A stretch of 64,000 bases of DNA from Pollutimonas sp963712655 (GTDB lineage Bacteria; Pseudomonadota; Gammaproteobacteria; Burkholderiales; Burkholderiaceae_B): positions 186,001-250,000 of the forward strand of contig CAVQIT010000007.1 in assembly GCA_963712655.1 (NCBI GenBank), read 5' to 3'. The notes below the pieces were generated by a model. It searched no databases, was not told the DNA's origin, and saw only the letters and a program-made list of their open reading frames with translations. Below, piece by piece: positions 43,173 through 52,337 of the stretch (position 1 is its first letter; every line of letters starts with the position of its first letter). Both the position numbers and the translations under genes were made by a program.

Positions 43173-43361
43173 GGCCTGTCAGCGCTAAATCCCCGCCCGC
43201 GCCGGTGGCATATCGGGCACAAGGCTGCGTTGCGAATTCGTTGTGTACATTATTCGGTACGCCGCGTCATCCGCGCCTTGCCCTGCGCCCGATATGCCAC
43301 CGGCCTTACGAGTGATCCGGTCAAAGCGACGCAGGCGGGATTTAGCGTTAACAGACCCTAG
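43169..43361. repeat. Dispersed MITE-like repeat, short copy C (193 bp)
   Basis: CTAG at 43169-43172 and 43358-43361; ends GGCCTGTCAGCGCTAAATCC and its near-complement ATTTAGCGTTAACAGACC. It retains the hairpin built on CATATCGGGC / GCCCGATATG but lacks the second, 18-bp-stem hairpin found in the 272-bp copies. It starts at the stop codon of the DUF3579 gene. Confidence 0.8.
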
Positions 43362-43383
43362 GGCAGGCCGCGCATTCGGCAAG

Positions 43384-44646
43384 TCAGTCTTCTTGCCGCT
43401 CCATGATCAGTTCCACGCGCCGGTTGCTGGCCCGGCCTTCAGGCGTGTTGTTGTCCGCAAGCGGCCGGGTGTCGGCATTGCCGATCGCGCGCAGGCGGGC
43501 GCGGGCCACGCCATTGGCTTCCAGATAGCGAACCACGCTGGCGGCCCGCGCTCCGGATAGTTCCCAGTTCGATGGGTAATGGCGGTTGCGCAGCATCGGC
43601 ACCGAATCGGTATGGCCTTCCACGGTAATCTTGTGCTTGACGCTGTTGAATACCGGCACCAGGCGCTTGAGCACGGCCAGTCCGGCCAGGCTCAGGTCGG
43701 CTTCCCCGGAACTGAACAGGATTTCGCTGTTGATGCGAAAGCTGACCGTTCTTTCGTTGACGATGATGTCGATGTCGTCGCCCAGTTCGCTCAAGGGCAA
43801 GCCGGCCAGCATATTTTCGGCTGTTTCGGCGGGCTTGGGTTCTGGCTTGGCAGTCCTGGATGGCGCCGTGTTTTCGGACTCGGCCGGTTTTTCAGGCAAT
43901 GCCTGGTTTTCAGTTGACGCCAGGTTTGCGGCGGGCGTGGCATCGTCAATGGTGGCGGTTTTCTCGGAAAGCCTGATTTCTTCAGGCAGCGTCGACGGTG
44001 CCGTTGACGCTGCGCTTTCAGGAATGGCCGGCTTGCGGCCGATTCCGGCACCCGCATTGGCATCGGCGCTCGCGGTAGGCACGGCGCCTTCGGACAGCAC
44101 TATTTCCGTCGGCGGCAGTCCTTCGCCGCGCGCGAACCGCGCATCGGGCGGCTGCGTTATGTTTTCCACAGGGCCGTGATGTTCGTGATGTATGCCTATT
44201 TCAGGCAGCAGTCCGTTGGCGGCGGGCAGCACCCCAATACCAGCGGGAATCGGGGTGATTACCTTGCCTAACGGCGATGCCGCGGGCACATGCGTCAAGG
44301 CGGGAGTTGCCTGGGCAAGCGCTGTTCCCGCGTGGCCGATTGCCGGTATATTGCGGTTCGCCGCGCCCTTGCCGGCAAACGACAGCATGACTATCAGCAG
44401 AACCAGAAGCAGCGTCATCATGTCCATGTAGGTCATGAACCATCCGTCTTCCTCCTGGGTTTGCGCTGCCTGGATAAGCCAGGGCTTGAGGTCGTCCTTG
44501 TAGCGGCCGCGCCGGCTGGCTTTACGCGCAGCGGCAAGTTCGCCCTCGAGCTCGCGCTGGCGGGCGGCAAGACGCGACAAGGGGTTCTCTGAACGCCTTC
44601 GCGGTGCGCCGCTGTCTTGCGCGGTTTCGTATCGGTTATTCAGCAT
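43384..44646 (-). CDS. motB: MotB-like stator/OmpA-family protein with a very long linker
   Basis: 420 residues. A cytoplasmic N-terminal stretch rich in Arg/Ala precedes a single membrane helix (FMTYMDMMTLLLVLLIVMLSF, ~68-90) containing the conserved channel Asp of MotB (YMDMMT). Residues ~105-285 are a low-complexity Ala/Glu/Pro/Thr linker. The C-terminal ~120 residues are an OmpA-like peptidoglycan-binding domain (INSEILFSSGEADLSLAGLAVL, HKITVEGHTDSVPM, SNWELSGARAASVVRYLEANGV, GRASNRRVELIMERQ). Ordinary MotB is about 300 residues. It follows the MotA-like gene by 11 bp. No other flagellar gene is nearby, so it may serve a second stator or another proton-driven machine. Confidence 0.88.
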   Translation of the reverse strand: MLNNRYETAQDSGAPRRRSENPLSRLAARQRELEGELAAARKASRRGRYKDDLKPWLIQAAQTQEEDGWFMTYMDMMTLLLVLLIVMLSFAGKGAANRNIPAIGHAGTALAQATPALTHVPAASPLGKVITPIPAGIGVLPAANGLLPEIGIHHEHHGPVENITQPPDARFARGEGLPPTEIVLSEGAVPTASADANAGAGIGRKPAIPESAASTAPSTLPEEIRLSEKTATIDDATPAANLASTENQALPEKPAESENTAPSRTAKPEPKPAETAENMLAGLPLSELGDDIDIIVNERTVSFRINSEILFSSGEADLSLAGLAVLKRLVPVFNSVKHKITVEGHTDSVPMLRNRHYPSNWELSGARAASVVRYLEANGVARARLRAIGNADTRPLADNNTPEGRASNRRVELIMERQED

Positions 44647-44657
44647 AGGACCGTCTG

Positions 44658-45464
44658 TCAGGATTCCGCGTCGGCTTGCAGATGACGGCGGCTGCCGTCA
44701 TTGATTTCGTCCTGATGCTCGGCCATGAACGAGTTCAAGGTTTCGCGCATCAGCGCCGGGCTGCGTTTCTGGCACATCATGGAAATGCCTTGCATCACCA
44801 TGTTCATCAGCGCCACGCGCTGTTCGGTGCGCCGTTCCAGCTTGACGGCCACCGGCTTGAACAGCAGATTGGCGAACAGCACGCCGTAGAACGTGGCCAT
44901 CAGCGCCAGCGCCATGTGTTTGCCCATGGCCAGTATGTCGCCGTCGCCGAGCAGGAACATCAGGTTGACCAGGCCGATAAGGGTGCCGACCATGCCGAAG
45001 GCCGGTGCGTAGCTGGCCATCATCCTGAACAACTGGGCTTCGGCCTGTTCCTTGGCCCGCAGCCGCGAAATGCGCCATTGCAAGAGATCGATGATGTCTT
45101 CCTCCGGGGTCATGTCGACGACCAATTGAACGCCGGTCTTGAGAAAGGGATTCGAGACGTTTTCCAGGGCTTCTTCCACCGCCCGTATGTTTCCCGTCAT
45201 CCAGATTCGCGAGATGGCGACCAGGTCTTCTATGTCGTGTGCGGTGGACAGGCGATCGTTGCGCACGACTGTGCGGATCAGGCCGACGATGCGCACGACT
45301 TCCCGCAGCGGGTAGCTGATGAAGGTGGCAGCCATTGTGCCGACCAGGACAATCGCCAGGCTGGGAAAATCGAGGAACAGGCTTGCATTTTCGGTGGAAA
45401 AAAACAGCACAACCACAAAAAGAACAATGCTGGCGACTATGCCTATTAGGGTAGAGGGATTCAT
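44658..45464 (-). CDS. motA: MotA-like stator / proton-channel protein
   Basis: 268 residues with four membrane helices: ~5-22 (LIGIVASIVLFVVVLFF), ~32-50 (LDFPSLAIVLVGTMAATFI), ~150-170 (MMASYAPAFGMVGTLIGLVNLMFLLG) and ~183-205 (LALMATFYGVLFANLLFKPVA). PAFGMVGTLIGL and FYGVLFANLLFKP are the MotA/PomA signature segments, with the conserved Pro residues near the channel. Together with the MotB-like protein downstream it forms an ion-driven stator. The gene order motA-motB without che/flh neighbours suggests an accessory stator. The sequence alone does not show whether H+ or Na+ is used. Confidence 0.9.
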   Translation of the reverse strand: MNPSTLIGIVASIVLFVVVLFFSTENASLFLDFPSLAIVLVGTMAATFISYPLREVVRIVGLIRTVVRNDRLSTAHDIEDLVAISRIWMTGNIRAVEEALENVSNPFLKTGVQLVVDMTPEEDIIDLLQWRISRLRAKEQAEAQLFRMMASYAPAFGMVGTLIGLVNLMFLLGDGDILAMGKHMALALMATFYGVLFANLLFKPVAVKLERRTEQRVALMNMVMQGISMMCQKRSPALMRETLNSFMAEHQDEINDGSRRHLQADAES

Positions 45465-45484
45465 GAGGGGGTGTGCTAGTGGAT

Positions 45485-46444
45485 TTACAGCGGAGGTATG
45501 GGGGTTGTCACATTGCCGGTGCTGGCGAAAGCCTTGATGTTTTCCAGGACCAGCGCTGTCATGGCCTTGCGCGTTTCGGTGGTGGCGCTGGCGATATGGG
45601 GCGCGAGCACGACATTATCCAGTGTTTTCAGGGCGTCCGGCACAGCGGGTTCGGCGGCATAGACGTCCAGGCCGGCGCCGCCCAGCTTGCCGTTTACCAG
45701 GGCATCGACCAGGGCGTTTTCATCGATTACCGAGCCGCGGGCAATATTGATGATGATGCCCTTGGGCCCGAGCGCTTCCAGTACTGGCGCGTCGACCAGA
45801 TGGCGGGTGGAAGGCCCGCCGACCGTGGCGATGACAAGGAAGTCGGCCCAGGCGGCCAGGCTGGCCAGCGAGGCTTCATACGCCAGGCCGGTATCGTTGC
45901 GCTGGCGGCGATTGTGATAGCGGATGTCCATATTGAAGCCGGCGGCGCGCTGGGCAATGGCCATGCCTATGCGGCCCAGCCCGACAATGCCGATTTTCTT
46001 GTGGCTGACCTTGATTCCCAGAGGGAAGGCCGCGCCGCTGCCCCAGCGATCGGCGCGTACGTGGCGGTCGGCATGACCCAGTTTGCGGGCGGTGGCCAGC
46101 AGCAATCCGAAAGCCATGTCCGCCACGCAGTCGTTCAGGACGTCGGGGGTGTTGCTGACTTGTATGCCTTTTTGCTGAGCATGCTTGACATCGATGGCGT
46201 CGTAGCCCACGCCGTTGCTGCAGATCGCCCGCAGATTGGGCAGCCGGTCGATGAGCGTGGCGGGGGTGGATGTCATCGCGCTGGTCACGAGCACGACGAT
46301 ATCGTCCCGGTTGGCGGCAATAACGGCATCGGGGTCGGATTCTTTCCAGAGCTGGATGACGTTGAAATGCTGCGCCAACCCTTGTTCGTCTTCGGGAAAA
46401 GGCTGGGGGAGCATTTCCAGCAGGCTTGGTTTTGTTGTTGGCAT
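45485..46444 (-). CDS. D-isomer-specific 2-hydroxyacid dehydrogenase (glyoxylate/hydroxypyruvate reductase-like)
   Basis: 319 residues: catalytic-domain start with RAICSNGVGYDAIDV, Rossmann motif GIVGLGRIGMAIAQRAAGF (~150), catalytic Arg in INIARGSVIDENALV (~235), Glu in DVYAAEPAVP and His in VVLAPHIASATTETRKAM (~285). The dinucleotide loop ends DIRYHNRRQR, whose basic residues after the second strand favour NADPH. It reduces glyoxylate/hydroxypyruvate or related 2-oxo acids. It lies 20 bp upstream of motA on the same strand and is probably independent of it in function. Confidence 0.9.
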   Translation of the reverse strand: MPTTKPSLLEMLPQPFPEDEQGLAQHFNVIQLWKESDPDAVIAANRDDIVVLVTSAMTSTPATLIDRLPNLRAICSNGVGYDAIDVKHAQQKGIQVSNTPDVLNDCVADMAFGLLLATARKLGHADRHVRADRWGSGAAFPLGIKVSHKKIGIVGLGRIGMAIAQRAAGFNMDIRYHNRRQRNDTGLAYEASLASLAAWADFLVIATVGGPSTRHLVDAPVLEALGPKGIIINIARGSVIDENALVDALVNGKLGGAGLDVYAAEPAVPDALKTLDNVVLAPHIASATTETRKAMTALVLENIKAFASTGNVTTPIPPL

Positions 46445-46511
46445 CGGTGTCTCGTTGGTCGGTTATTGAATTATTGTGCAAGCCGAACTATACCGCAGAG
46501 ATCCGCAACGG

Positions 46512-46541
46512 AAAACGGGACGTTGTCACGTCCCGTTTTTT
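46512..46541. terminator. Strong intrinsic terminator between rpsT and the 2-hydroxyacid dehydrogenase gene
   Basis: A 12-bp perfect stem AAAACGGGACGT / ACGTCCCGTTTT with a TGTC loop, with A- and T-runs on both sides so that it works for either strand. Its position, 64 bp after rpsT, makes it the rpsT terminator. Confidence 0.85.
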
Positions 46542-46604
46542 CGGGCCCGGAGCCCGTGTGCTGCTGTTTTTGCCGACTAAACCACTGCAGCAATCAAAGC
46601 TGGA

Positions 46605-46868
46605 TCAGGCTAAAGCTTTAACTGCGGCGGCAAGACGGCTTTTATGGCGGGCCGCCTTGTTTTTGTGAATGATGTTCTTGTCGGCAACGCGGTCGATGAT
46701 GCTGGTCGTTTTTTGGAAAACTTCGGCAGCGGCTGCTTTGTCGCCGGCTTCGATGGCTTGACGCACGCGTTTGATCGACGTGCGAAGCATGGAGCGCAGG
46801 CTGGCATTGTGTTTGTTGCGCTCAACCGATTGGCGGGCGCGCTTGCGGGCTTGGGCAGTATTGGCCAT
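46605..46868 (-). CDS. rpsT: 30S ribosomal protein S20
   Basis: 87 residues, MANTAQARKRARQSVERNKHNASLRSMLRTSIKRVRQAIEAGDK..., ending KNIIHKNKAARHKSRLAAAVKALA: the complete S20 with its basic helical bundle that contacts 16S rRNA. It is monocistronic, with a strong terminator at 46512-46541, and lies downstream of murJ on the same strand, as is common in Proteobacteria (though often divergent from it). Translation is usually autoregulated; no element for this is visible. Confidence 0.98.
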   Translation of the reverse strand: MANTAQARKRARQSVERNKHNASLRSMLRTSIKRVRQAIEAGDKAAAAEVFQKTTSIIDRVADKNIIHKNKAARHKSRLAAAVKALA

Positions 46869-46941
46869 AGTGTTTGCTTATCCGTGTATTAGATCTGACT
46901 GATCTGCTTGGGGTTTAATTGGCAAAGACCGCCATTCTAGC

Positions 46942-48499
46942 TCAGTTGCGCCGTCGTGTAAAGTCAATAGGCCTGAATCCGCACACAAACAGCATGGCGA
47001 AGTAGGCCAGGGCGCCCGCCAGGATGACACCGAATAGCCACAGCACGCGCTCGCCAGGATGCGAGCCCAGGGCTATCCAGTCCAGTTTTTGGTCCGCCAT
47101 CCAAAGCACGGCGGACAAGGCCGCAAGGGCGGGGATGATTTTGAAGCCGAAGCGCAGCCAGCCAGGTCCGGGTTCATACAGCTTGCGGCGGCGCAATAAC
47201 ACCACCAGCAGCAGGGCGTTGACGCTGGCGCCCAGCCCGATGGACAGCGCCAGGCCGGCATGGGCAAACCGGGGAACGAATATCAGGTTGAACACCTGTG
47301 TAAGAATCAGCACGAGAACGGCAATTTTCACTGGAGTGCGTATGTCTTGCTTGGCGTAAAAGCCCGGAGCCAGGATTTTGATCGCCAGCAAGCCGATCAG
47401 GCCGGCGGAATAGGCCATGACCGCAAGCTGCGTCTGGATGACATCGTGCCTGCTGAACGCGCCATAGTTGAACAGCGTGGCCACCAGTCCGTCCGCAAGC
47501 AAGGCCAGGCCCAGGGCGGCGGGCAGTCCCAGCAGGAATACCAGGCGCAAGCCCCAATCGAGCAAGGCGCTGTATGCCGCATGGTCCTGGCGCGCGTGGG
47601 CGGCCGAAAGACTGGGCAAGCAGCACGGTCCCCAGGGCGATGCCCAGCAGCGCGGTGGGGAATTCCATCAGGCGGTCGGCAAACGATAGCCAGGAGACGC
47701 TGCCGGCGGTGAGCCAGGTGGCGATATTGGTATTGATCAACAGGGATATCTGGGCGACCGATACCCCGAGAATGGCCGGCAGCATCTGGCGCATGATGCG
47801 GCGTACGACCGGGTCTTGCCAGGCCTGGCGCAGCCTGGGCGAATAGCGCGGCAGCAGGCCCAGCTTTGCCAGGGCCAGCCATTGCACCAGCAATTGCGCC
47901 ATGCCGCCTATCATGACCCCGGCGGCAAGCGCGTAGATGGGGGTTTCGAAATAAGGCGTCAGGAACAGGCTGGCGCCTATCATGGCGATATTCAGCAGCA
48001 CCGGCGTGATCGCGGGCACGGCAAAGCGGCTCCAGGTATTGAGCACGCCCGAGGCGAAGGCGACCAGCGACATGCAAATGATGTAGGGAAACATCAGGCG
48101 CGTCATCCAGATTGCGGCATTGAACTCGGTTTGCCGCGCGGCGGCGCGCATGCCGCTGGCCATGGCGCTAACGAACCAGGGCGTAGCGACGATGCCGGCC
48201 AGGGTGACCATCATCAGCGCAAAGGTCAGCAGCAAGGCAACGCGGTCCAGCAGCACCCGCACTTCTTCGGGCGACCGGCTGCTGCGCACTTGTCCCAGAA
48301 TCGGCACGAAGGCTTGCGAGAACGCGCCTTCGGCAAACAAGCGGCGCAGCAGGTTCGGTATGCGGAACGCCACCCAGAAAGCATCGGTCAGCGGCCCGGC
48401 TCCGAATGCGCTGGCTATCAGGACGTCGCGTATCAGGCCAGTGATACGCGACAGCAGCGTTAACCCGCTTACTGTGGCGGCGGACCGGAGCAGGCTCAT
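46942..48499 (-). CDS. murJ: Lipid II flippase MurJ (MviN), one single-base frameshift
   Basis: MurJ flips lipid II across the inner membrane for peptidoglycan synthesis and is normally essential. From 48499 the frame reads MSLLRSAATVSGLTLLSRITGLIRDVLIASAFGAG, MFPYIICMSLVAFASGVLNTW and LINTNIATWLTAGSVSWLSFADRLMEFP, up to ALGTVLL at about 47620. There it shifts to PSLSAAHARQDHAAYSALLDWGLRLVFLLGLPAALGLAL and continues to 46942. An extra base in GTGCTGCTTGCCCAG explains the break; removing it gives 518 residues, the normal length with 14 predicted helices. Because the gene should be essential, a base-call error is the likely reason. Confidence 0.92.
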
Positions 48500-48511
48500 G
48501 GATGCCTTCGA

Positions 48512-49270
48512 TTATTTCGGCGCCATGCGGATCGCGCCGTCAAGGCGTATGGTTTCGCCGTTGATCATTTCGTTGGTGATAATGCTGTTGACCAGCTTGG
48601 CGTAATCTTCCGGGCGTCCCAGGCGCGAGGGGAAGGGAATGCTGGCTGCCAGAGAGTCCTGCACTTCCTGGGGCATGCCGAAAACCATGGGCGTGCCGAA
48701 AATGCCGGGAGCAATGGTGACGCAGCGAATACCGGTCTTGGCCAGATCGCGCGCGACCGGCAATGTCATGCCGACCACGCCCGCCTTGGAAGCGGCATAG
48801 GCGGCCTGGCCGATCTGGCCATCGTAAGCGGCCACGGACGCCGTGTTGATCAGCACGCCGCGTTCGCCCGTGGGTTCGGGCTGGTTCTCGCTCATCGCGG
48901 CGGCGGCCAGGCGCGACATATTGAAAGTGCCGACCAGGTTGATCATGACGACTTTCTGGAACAGGTCCAGGGCATGGGGGCCGTTCTTTCCCACAATGCG
49001 CGAGGCCGGCGCCACGCCGGCGCAGTTCACCAGGCCGAAAAGCGCGCCTGCCCGCAGGGCGGCGGCTACGACCGCCTGGCCATCGGCTTCCTGGGTGACA
49101 TCGCAATGCACATAGGTCTGGCCCAGTTCGGCGGCCAGTTTTTCGCCGGCTTCGTCCTGCACGTCGGCCAATACGACGTTGGCGCCTTCGGCAACCAGCA
49201 TGCGCGCGGTGCCGGCGCCCAGGCCCGATGCGCCGCCGGTAACGATGAATACTTTGTTTTTGATTTCCAT
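48512..49270 (-). CDS. SDR-family dehydrogenase, 3-hydroxyacyl-CoA dehydrogenase type 2-like
   Basis: 252 residues from ATG 49270. Cofactor motif FIVTGGASGLGAGTARML (TGxxxGxG), acidic LADVQDE (NAD preference), NCAGVAPA, and the catalytic YAASKAGVVGMTLPVARDLA. The C-terminal IAPGIFGTPMVFGMPQEVQDSL and FPSRLGRPEDYAKLV are characteristic of the HSD10/type-2 3-hydroxyacyl-CoA (3-hydroxy-2-methylbutyryl-CoA) dehydrogenase group, involved in branched-chain and fatty-acyl oxidation. A much longer open frame upstream is rejected because its extra residues are not SDR-like. It lies between adk and murJ on the same strand. Confidence 0.9.
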   Translation of the reverse strand: MEIKNKVFIVTGGASGLGAGTARMLVAEGANVVLADVQDEAGEKLAAELGQTYVHCDVTQEADGQAVVAAALRAGALFGLVNCAGVAPASRIVGKNGPHALDLFQKVVMINLVGTFNMSRLAAAAMSENQPEPTGERGVLINTASVAAYDGQIGQAAYAASKAGVVGMTLPVARDLAKTGIRCVTIAPGIFGTPMVFGMPQEVQDSLAASIPFPSRLGRPEDYAKLVNSIITNEMINGETIRLDGAIRMAPK

Positions 49271-49446
49271 TTGCTGTCTCGGCTGATCTTGGTTGATAAC
49301 GGGAGGGGTGCGTCGCGGCTTGCCTTGTCGCCGGTTCCGTCTGTAGGGCCCCAATGGACTGGCGGCCATGCGCGCAATCCGACGGGGCGCGAAGTTGGCG
49401 AAACGCGCGGCGCCGATAAGTCGGCGCGATTCGCGCCGGCCTGGCC

Positions 49447-50103
49447 TTACGCCTTTAGTGCCTGGAAGACCCGTTCTTTGATTTCTTCCACGGTTCCCAG
49501 CCCTGACAACTGACGGTAGGCCGGGGAATTGGCGGCGCCGGAATCGGCCCATTTCGAGTAGTAATCGACCAGAGGACGGGTTTGCTCACGGTAGACCGAC
49601 AGGCGATGGCTTACGGTTTCTTCGCGATCGTCGTCGCGCTGCACCAGGGGCTCGCCGGTAATGTCGTCGATGCCGGGCGTTTTGGGCGGATTGAAGGTGG
49701 TGTGATAGCTGCGTCCGCTTGCCGGATGCACGCGGCGCCCGCTCATGCGTTCGATGATGTTTTCTTCGGGAACGACGATTTCAACCACGAAATCCAGAGA
49801 AATATTGGCATTCTTGAGGGCGTCGGCTTGCGGAATGGTGCGTGGAAAGCCGTCGAAGAGATAGCCGTGCTGGCAATCCGGCTGTTGCAGGCGGTCGCGC
49901 ACCAGGCCGATAATGATGTCGTCAGACACCAGGCCGCCGGTGTCCATGATTTTCTTGGCTTCAAGGCCTAGGGGCGTTTGAGCCTTGACCGCGGCACGTA
50001 GCATATCGCCGGTTGAAATCTGGGGTATGCCAAATTTTTCGGTAATGAATGCTGCCTGGGTACCTTTACCCGCACCGGGTGGACCGAGCAGAATCAGTCG
50101 CAT
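49447..50103 (-). CDS. adk: Adenylate kinase
   Basis: 218 residues, long-type Adk with LID: P-loop MRLILLGPPGAGKGTQAAF, STGDMLRAAVK, LFDGFPRTIPQADAL, LID region RRVHPASGRSYHTTFNPPK with PGIDDITGEPLVQRDDD, and a C-terminal EEIKERVFQALKA. It catalyses ATP + AMP to 2 ADP. It follows kdsB by 149 bp in the conserved betaproteobacterial order exbB-exbD-lpxK-Trm112-kdsB-adk. Confidence 0.98.
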   Translation of the reverse strand: MRLILLGPPGAGKGTQAAFITEKFGIPQISTGDMLRAAVKAQTPLGLEAKKIMDTGGLVSDDIIIGLVRDRLQQPDCQHGYLFDGFPRTIPQADALKNANISLDFVVEIVVPEENIIERMSGRRVHPASGRSYHTTFNPPKTPGIDDITGEPLVQRDDDREETVSHRLSVYREQTRPLVDYYSKWADSGAANSPAYRQLSGLGTVEEIKERVFQALKA

Positions 50104-50252
50104 GAGTTCCTCCTGAGTTTCGTTTTTTCTAACTTTTTCCGATTATGCCGCAATGCAGCAATGTTTGCATGGGCAACGGGGCGATTTGAATAAATTGGAT
50201 TGAAGCAGACCATTCCTGAGCACCGGACGGCGTCAGTGAATTTGAAGACGAT

Positions 50253-51017
50253 TTATAACCGATTTATGAAGCTTTCGCGTACACGGGCCAGATCGTCGGC
50301 CGTATCGACGCCCGCGGCCGGGGCTGCCGCGGCAATATGAACGGCAATGGAATAGCCGTTTTCCAGGGCGCGCAGTTGCTCCAGCGATTCGAACGATTCC
50401 AGAGGGCCGACAGGCAGCGAGGAAAAACGTTTCAGGAAATCCACCCGATAGGCATACAGGCCGATATGGTGCAGGGCGGGAATGCCCGCCGCCAGCCGTT
50501 GCTGGCCGTCGCCCAGGGCGTCGCGCGCCCACGGAATCGGCGCGCGGGAAAAATACAAGGCGCGCTGGCGCCGATCGCACACCACTTTGACCGCATTGGG
50601 ATTGAATAGCGTGCCGGCGGCATGAATCGGCGCGGCGCAGGTGGCGATGGACGCATCGGGCTGGCCGGCCAGCAGCCGGGCCACTTGATTGATCAATTCC
50701 GGGTCGATCAGGGGTTCGTCGCCCTGGACGTTGACCACAATGGCGTTGGATTCCAGTTGCAATTGGAGCGCCACTTCGGCCAGGCGGTCGGTTCCGGTGG
50801 GATGGTCGGCGCGCGTCAGCAGCGCTTCAAAGCCATGCTTTTGCACGGCGGCCTGAATGCGTACATCGTCGGTGGCTATTACCACGCGGGCGGCGCCCGA
50901 CAGCGCGGCTTGTTCGGCGGTGCGCACCACCATGGGTTTGCCGGCGATATCCAGCAGCGGTTTATCGGGCAGGCGGGTGGAGGCGGCACGTGCCGGAATG
51001 ACGGCGATAAAGCTCAT
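50253..51017 (-). CDS. kdsB: 3-deoxy-manno-octulosonate cytidylyltransferase
   Basis: 254 residues: FIAVIPARAASTRLPDKPLLDIAGKPM nucleotide motif, ATDDVRIQ, TRADHPTGTDRLAEVA, VNVQGDEPLIDPELINQ and HIGLYAYRVDFLKRF. It activates Kdo with CTP for lipid A core synthesis in the cytoplasm, fitting the neighbouring lpxK. It starts 5 bp after the Trm112-family gene. Confidence 0.98.
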   Translation of the reverse strand: MSFIAVIPARAASTRLPDKPLLDIAGKPMVVRTAEQAALSGAARVVIATDDVRIQAAVQKHGFEALLTRADHPTGTDRLAEVALQLQLESNAIVVNVQGDEPLIDPELINQVARLLAGQPDASIATCAAPIHAAGTLFNPNAVKVVCDRRQRALYFSRAPIPWARDALGDGQQRLAAGIPALHHIGLYAYRVDFLKRFSSLPVGPLESFESLEQLRALENGYSIAVHIAAAAPAAGVDTADDLARVRESFINRL

Positions 51018-51022
51018 GCGGT

Positions 51023-51217
51023 TCAGGCGGGATCGTTGGGAGCGGGTGCGGCCGGACCGAGGTCGCGCGCTTCGCTTTCGAGCATGACAGGGATGCCGTC
51101 CTTGATGGGAAAGGCGAGTTTGTCGGCCTGGCAGATGAGTTCTTGCTGTTCGCGGTCATGGCGCAAGGGGCTTTTGCATAGCGGGCAGACCAGGATTTCA
51201 AGCAGGCGGGATTCCAT
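51023..51217 (-). CDS. Trm112-family small zinc-ribbon-like protein
   Basis: 64 residues: MESRLLEILVCPLCKSPLRH with a CPLCK knuckle, then LICQADKLAFPIKDGIPVMLESEARDL, the DGIPVML ending that defines the bacterial Trm112-like (YcaR/UPF0434) family. The eukaryotic Trm112 activates methyltransferases; the bacterial role is not established. It is between lpxK (38 bp) and kdsB (5 bp), its usual place. Confidence 0.95.
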   Translation of the reverse strand: MESRLLEILVCPLCKSPLRHDREQQELICQADKLAFPIKDGIPVMLESEARDLGPAAPAPNDPA

Positions 51218-51254
51218 GCGCGGCTCCGAAGAATCAAAGAAGTAAAGCTAGAGT

Positions 51255-52337
51255 TTAATGCCTGCCGGACCCGGGAGCCATGGCTGCTTTTTTCTCGGCG
51301 ATGAACTGCAGCAGCTGGTCGGCCAGGTCGATCCAGTCGGGATCGGAAAATACCGCGGACGTATGAACGGCCCAAAGCCGGGAGTCATTGAAATGTTCGC
51401 ACTTCACCGCGTCTTTCGAGGTAATCAGTATATGCGGCGACGACAGGGCGGTGAAGGGGGATTCGTCGTAGGCATAGTGGTCGGCCAGCCCTATGGTTTG
51501 CGCCAGCGGCAGGCCGGCCTGCGTAAGCATCATGAAAAACCGCTCGGGCTGCCCGATGGCGGCCACGGCGCTGATGGACTCTTGGCCGTATCGGGCCAGC
51601 CATTCGGGCCAATCCAGCGACAGGCCGGTGCTTAATTGAACCAACGATTCGGGCTGCAAACGCATGTTCAATTGATGCGCCAGCGTGGCAATGGAGACGA
51701 TATCCGTTTGCCCGGCCTGCAGGTTGGTAATCAGGTAGTCCACGGATTTCAGCCGGCTGGCCGGCTCGCGCAAGGGACCGGCCGGAAGCACTCGGCCATT
51801 GCCCGTGCCGCGCGCGTCCTGCACCACGATTTCAAGATCGCGTCCCAAGGCCAGGTGCTGCAGGCCGTCGTCGGCGACGACGATATTCACATCGGGATAG
51901 CTTTTTTGCAGTTTTTTCAGCGCCAATACGCGATCCGGGTGTACGGCGACCGGAACTTGCGTCGCCTGGGCGATAAGCGCCGGTTCGTCGCCGAATTCGG
52001 CCGCGGCCAGCTTCCCTTGGCCCGACCTGGCTTGCTCGCCCACGTCGACCCCATAGCCCCGGCTGATGACGCCAGGCCGCCAGCCGCGTTCTTGCAGCGC
52101 CTGCACCAGGGCGATCACGACAGGCGTTTTGCCTGTGCCGCCCACATAGATGTTGCCTACGACCACAACCGGAAGGCGGCTATGGTAGACCAGGTCGGGT
52201 TGCCGCAGATAGCGCCGTCGCTTGCGCGCCACCGCCGCAAGCACCAGCCACGATAGCGGCCACAGCGCAGTGCTGACCAGGCCTTTGCGCTGCCATGCCG
52301 AATGGGCGATGCGGCTTAGGGTAGCGGGTATTTTCAT
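51255..52337 (-). CDS. lpxK: Tetraacyldisaccharide 4'-kinase
   Basis: 360 residues. It has an N-terminal membrane-associated helix (LVSTALWPLSWLVLAAVARKRR), the Walker A loop VVVGNIYVGGTGKTPVVIALVQAL, ISRGYG, the DDGLQHLALGRDLEIVV motif and ILPxGPLREP-type VLPAGPLREPASRL. It phosphorylates the 4' position of lipid A disaccharide at the inner membrane. Its ATG overlaps the exbD stop (ATGA), so the two are translationally coupled. Confidence 0.97.
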   Translation of the reverse strand: MKIPATLSRIAHSAWQRKGLVSTALWPLSWLVLAAVARKRRRYLRQPDLVYHSRLPVVVVGNIYVGGTGKTPVVIALVQALQERGWRPGVISRGYGVDVGEQARSGQGKLAAAEFGDEPALIAQATQVPVAVHPDRVLALKKLQKSYPDVNIVVADDGLQHLALGRDLEIVVQDARGTGNGRVLPAGPLREPASRLKSVDYLITNLQAGQTDIVSIATLAHQLNMRLQPESLVQLSTGLSLDWPEWLARYGQESISAVAAIGQPERFFMMLTQAGLPLAQTIGLADHYAYDESPFTALSSPHILITSKDAVKCEHFNDSRLWAVHTSAVFSDPDWIDLADQLLQFIAEKKAAMAPGSGRH

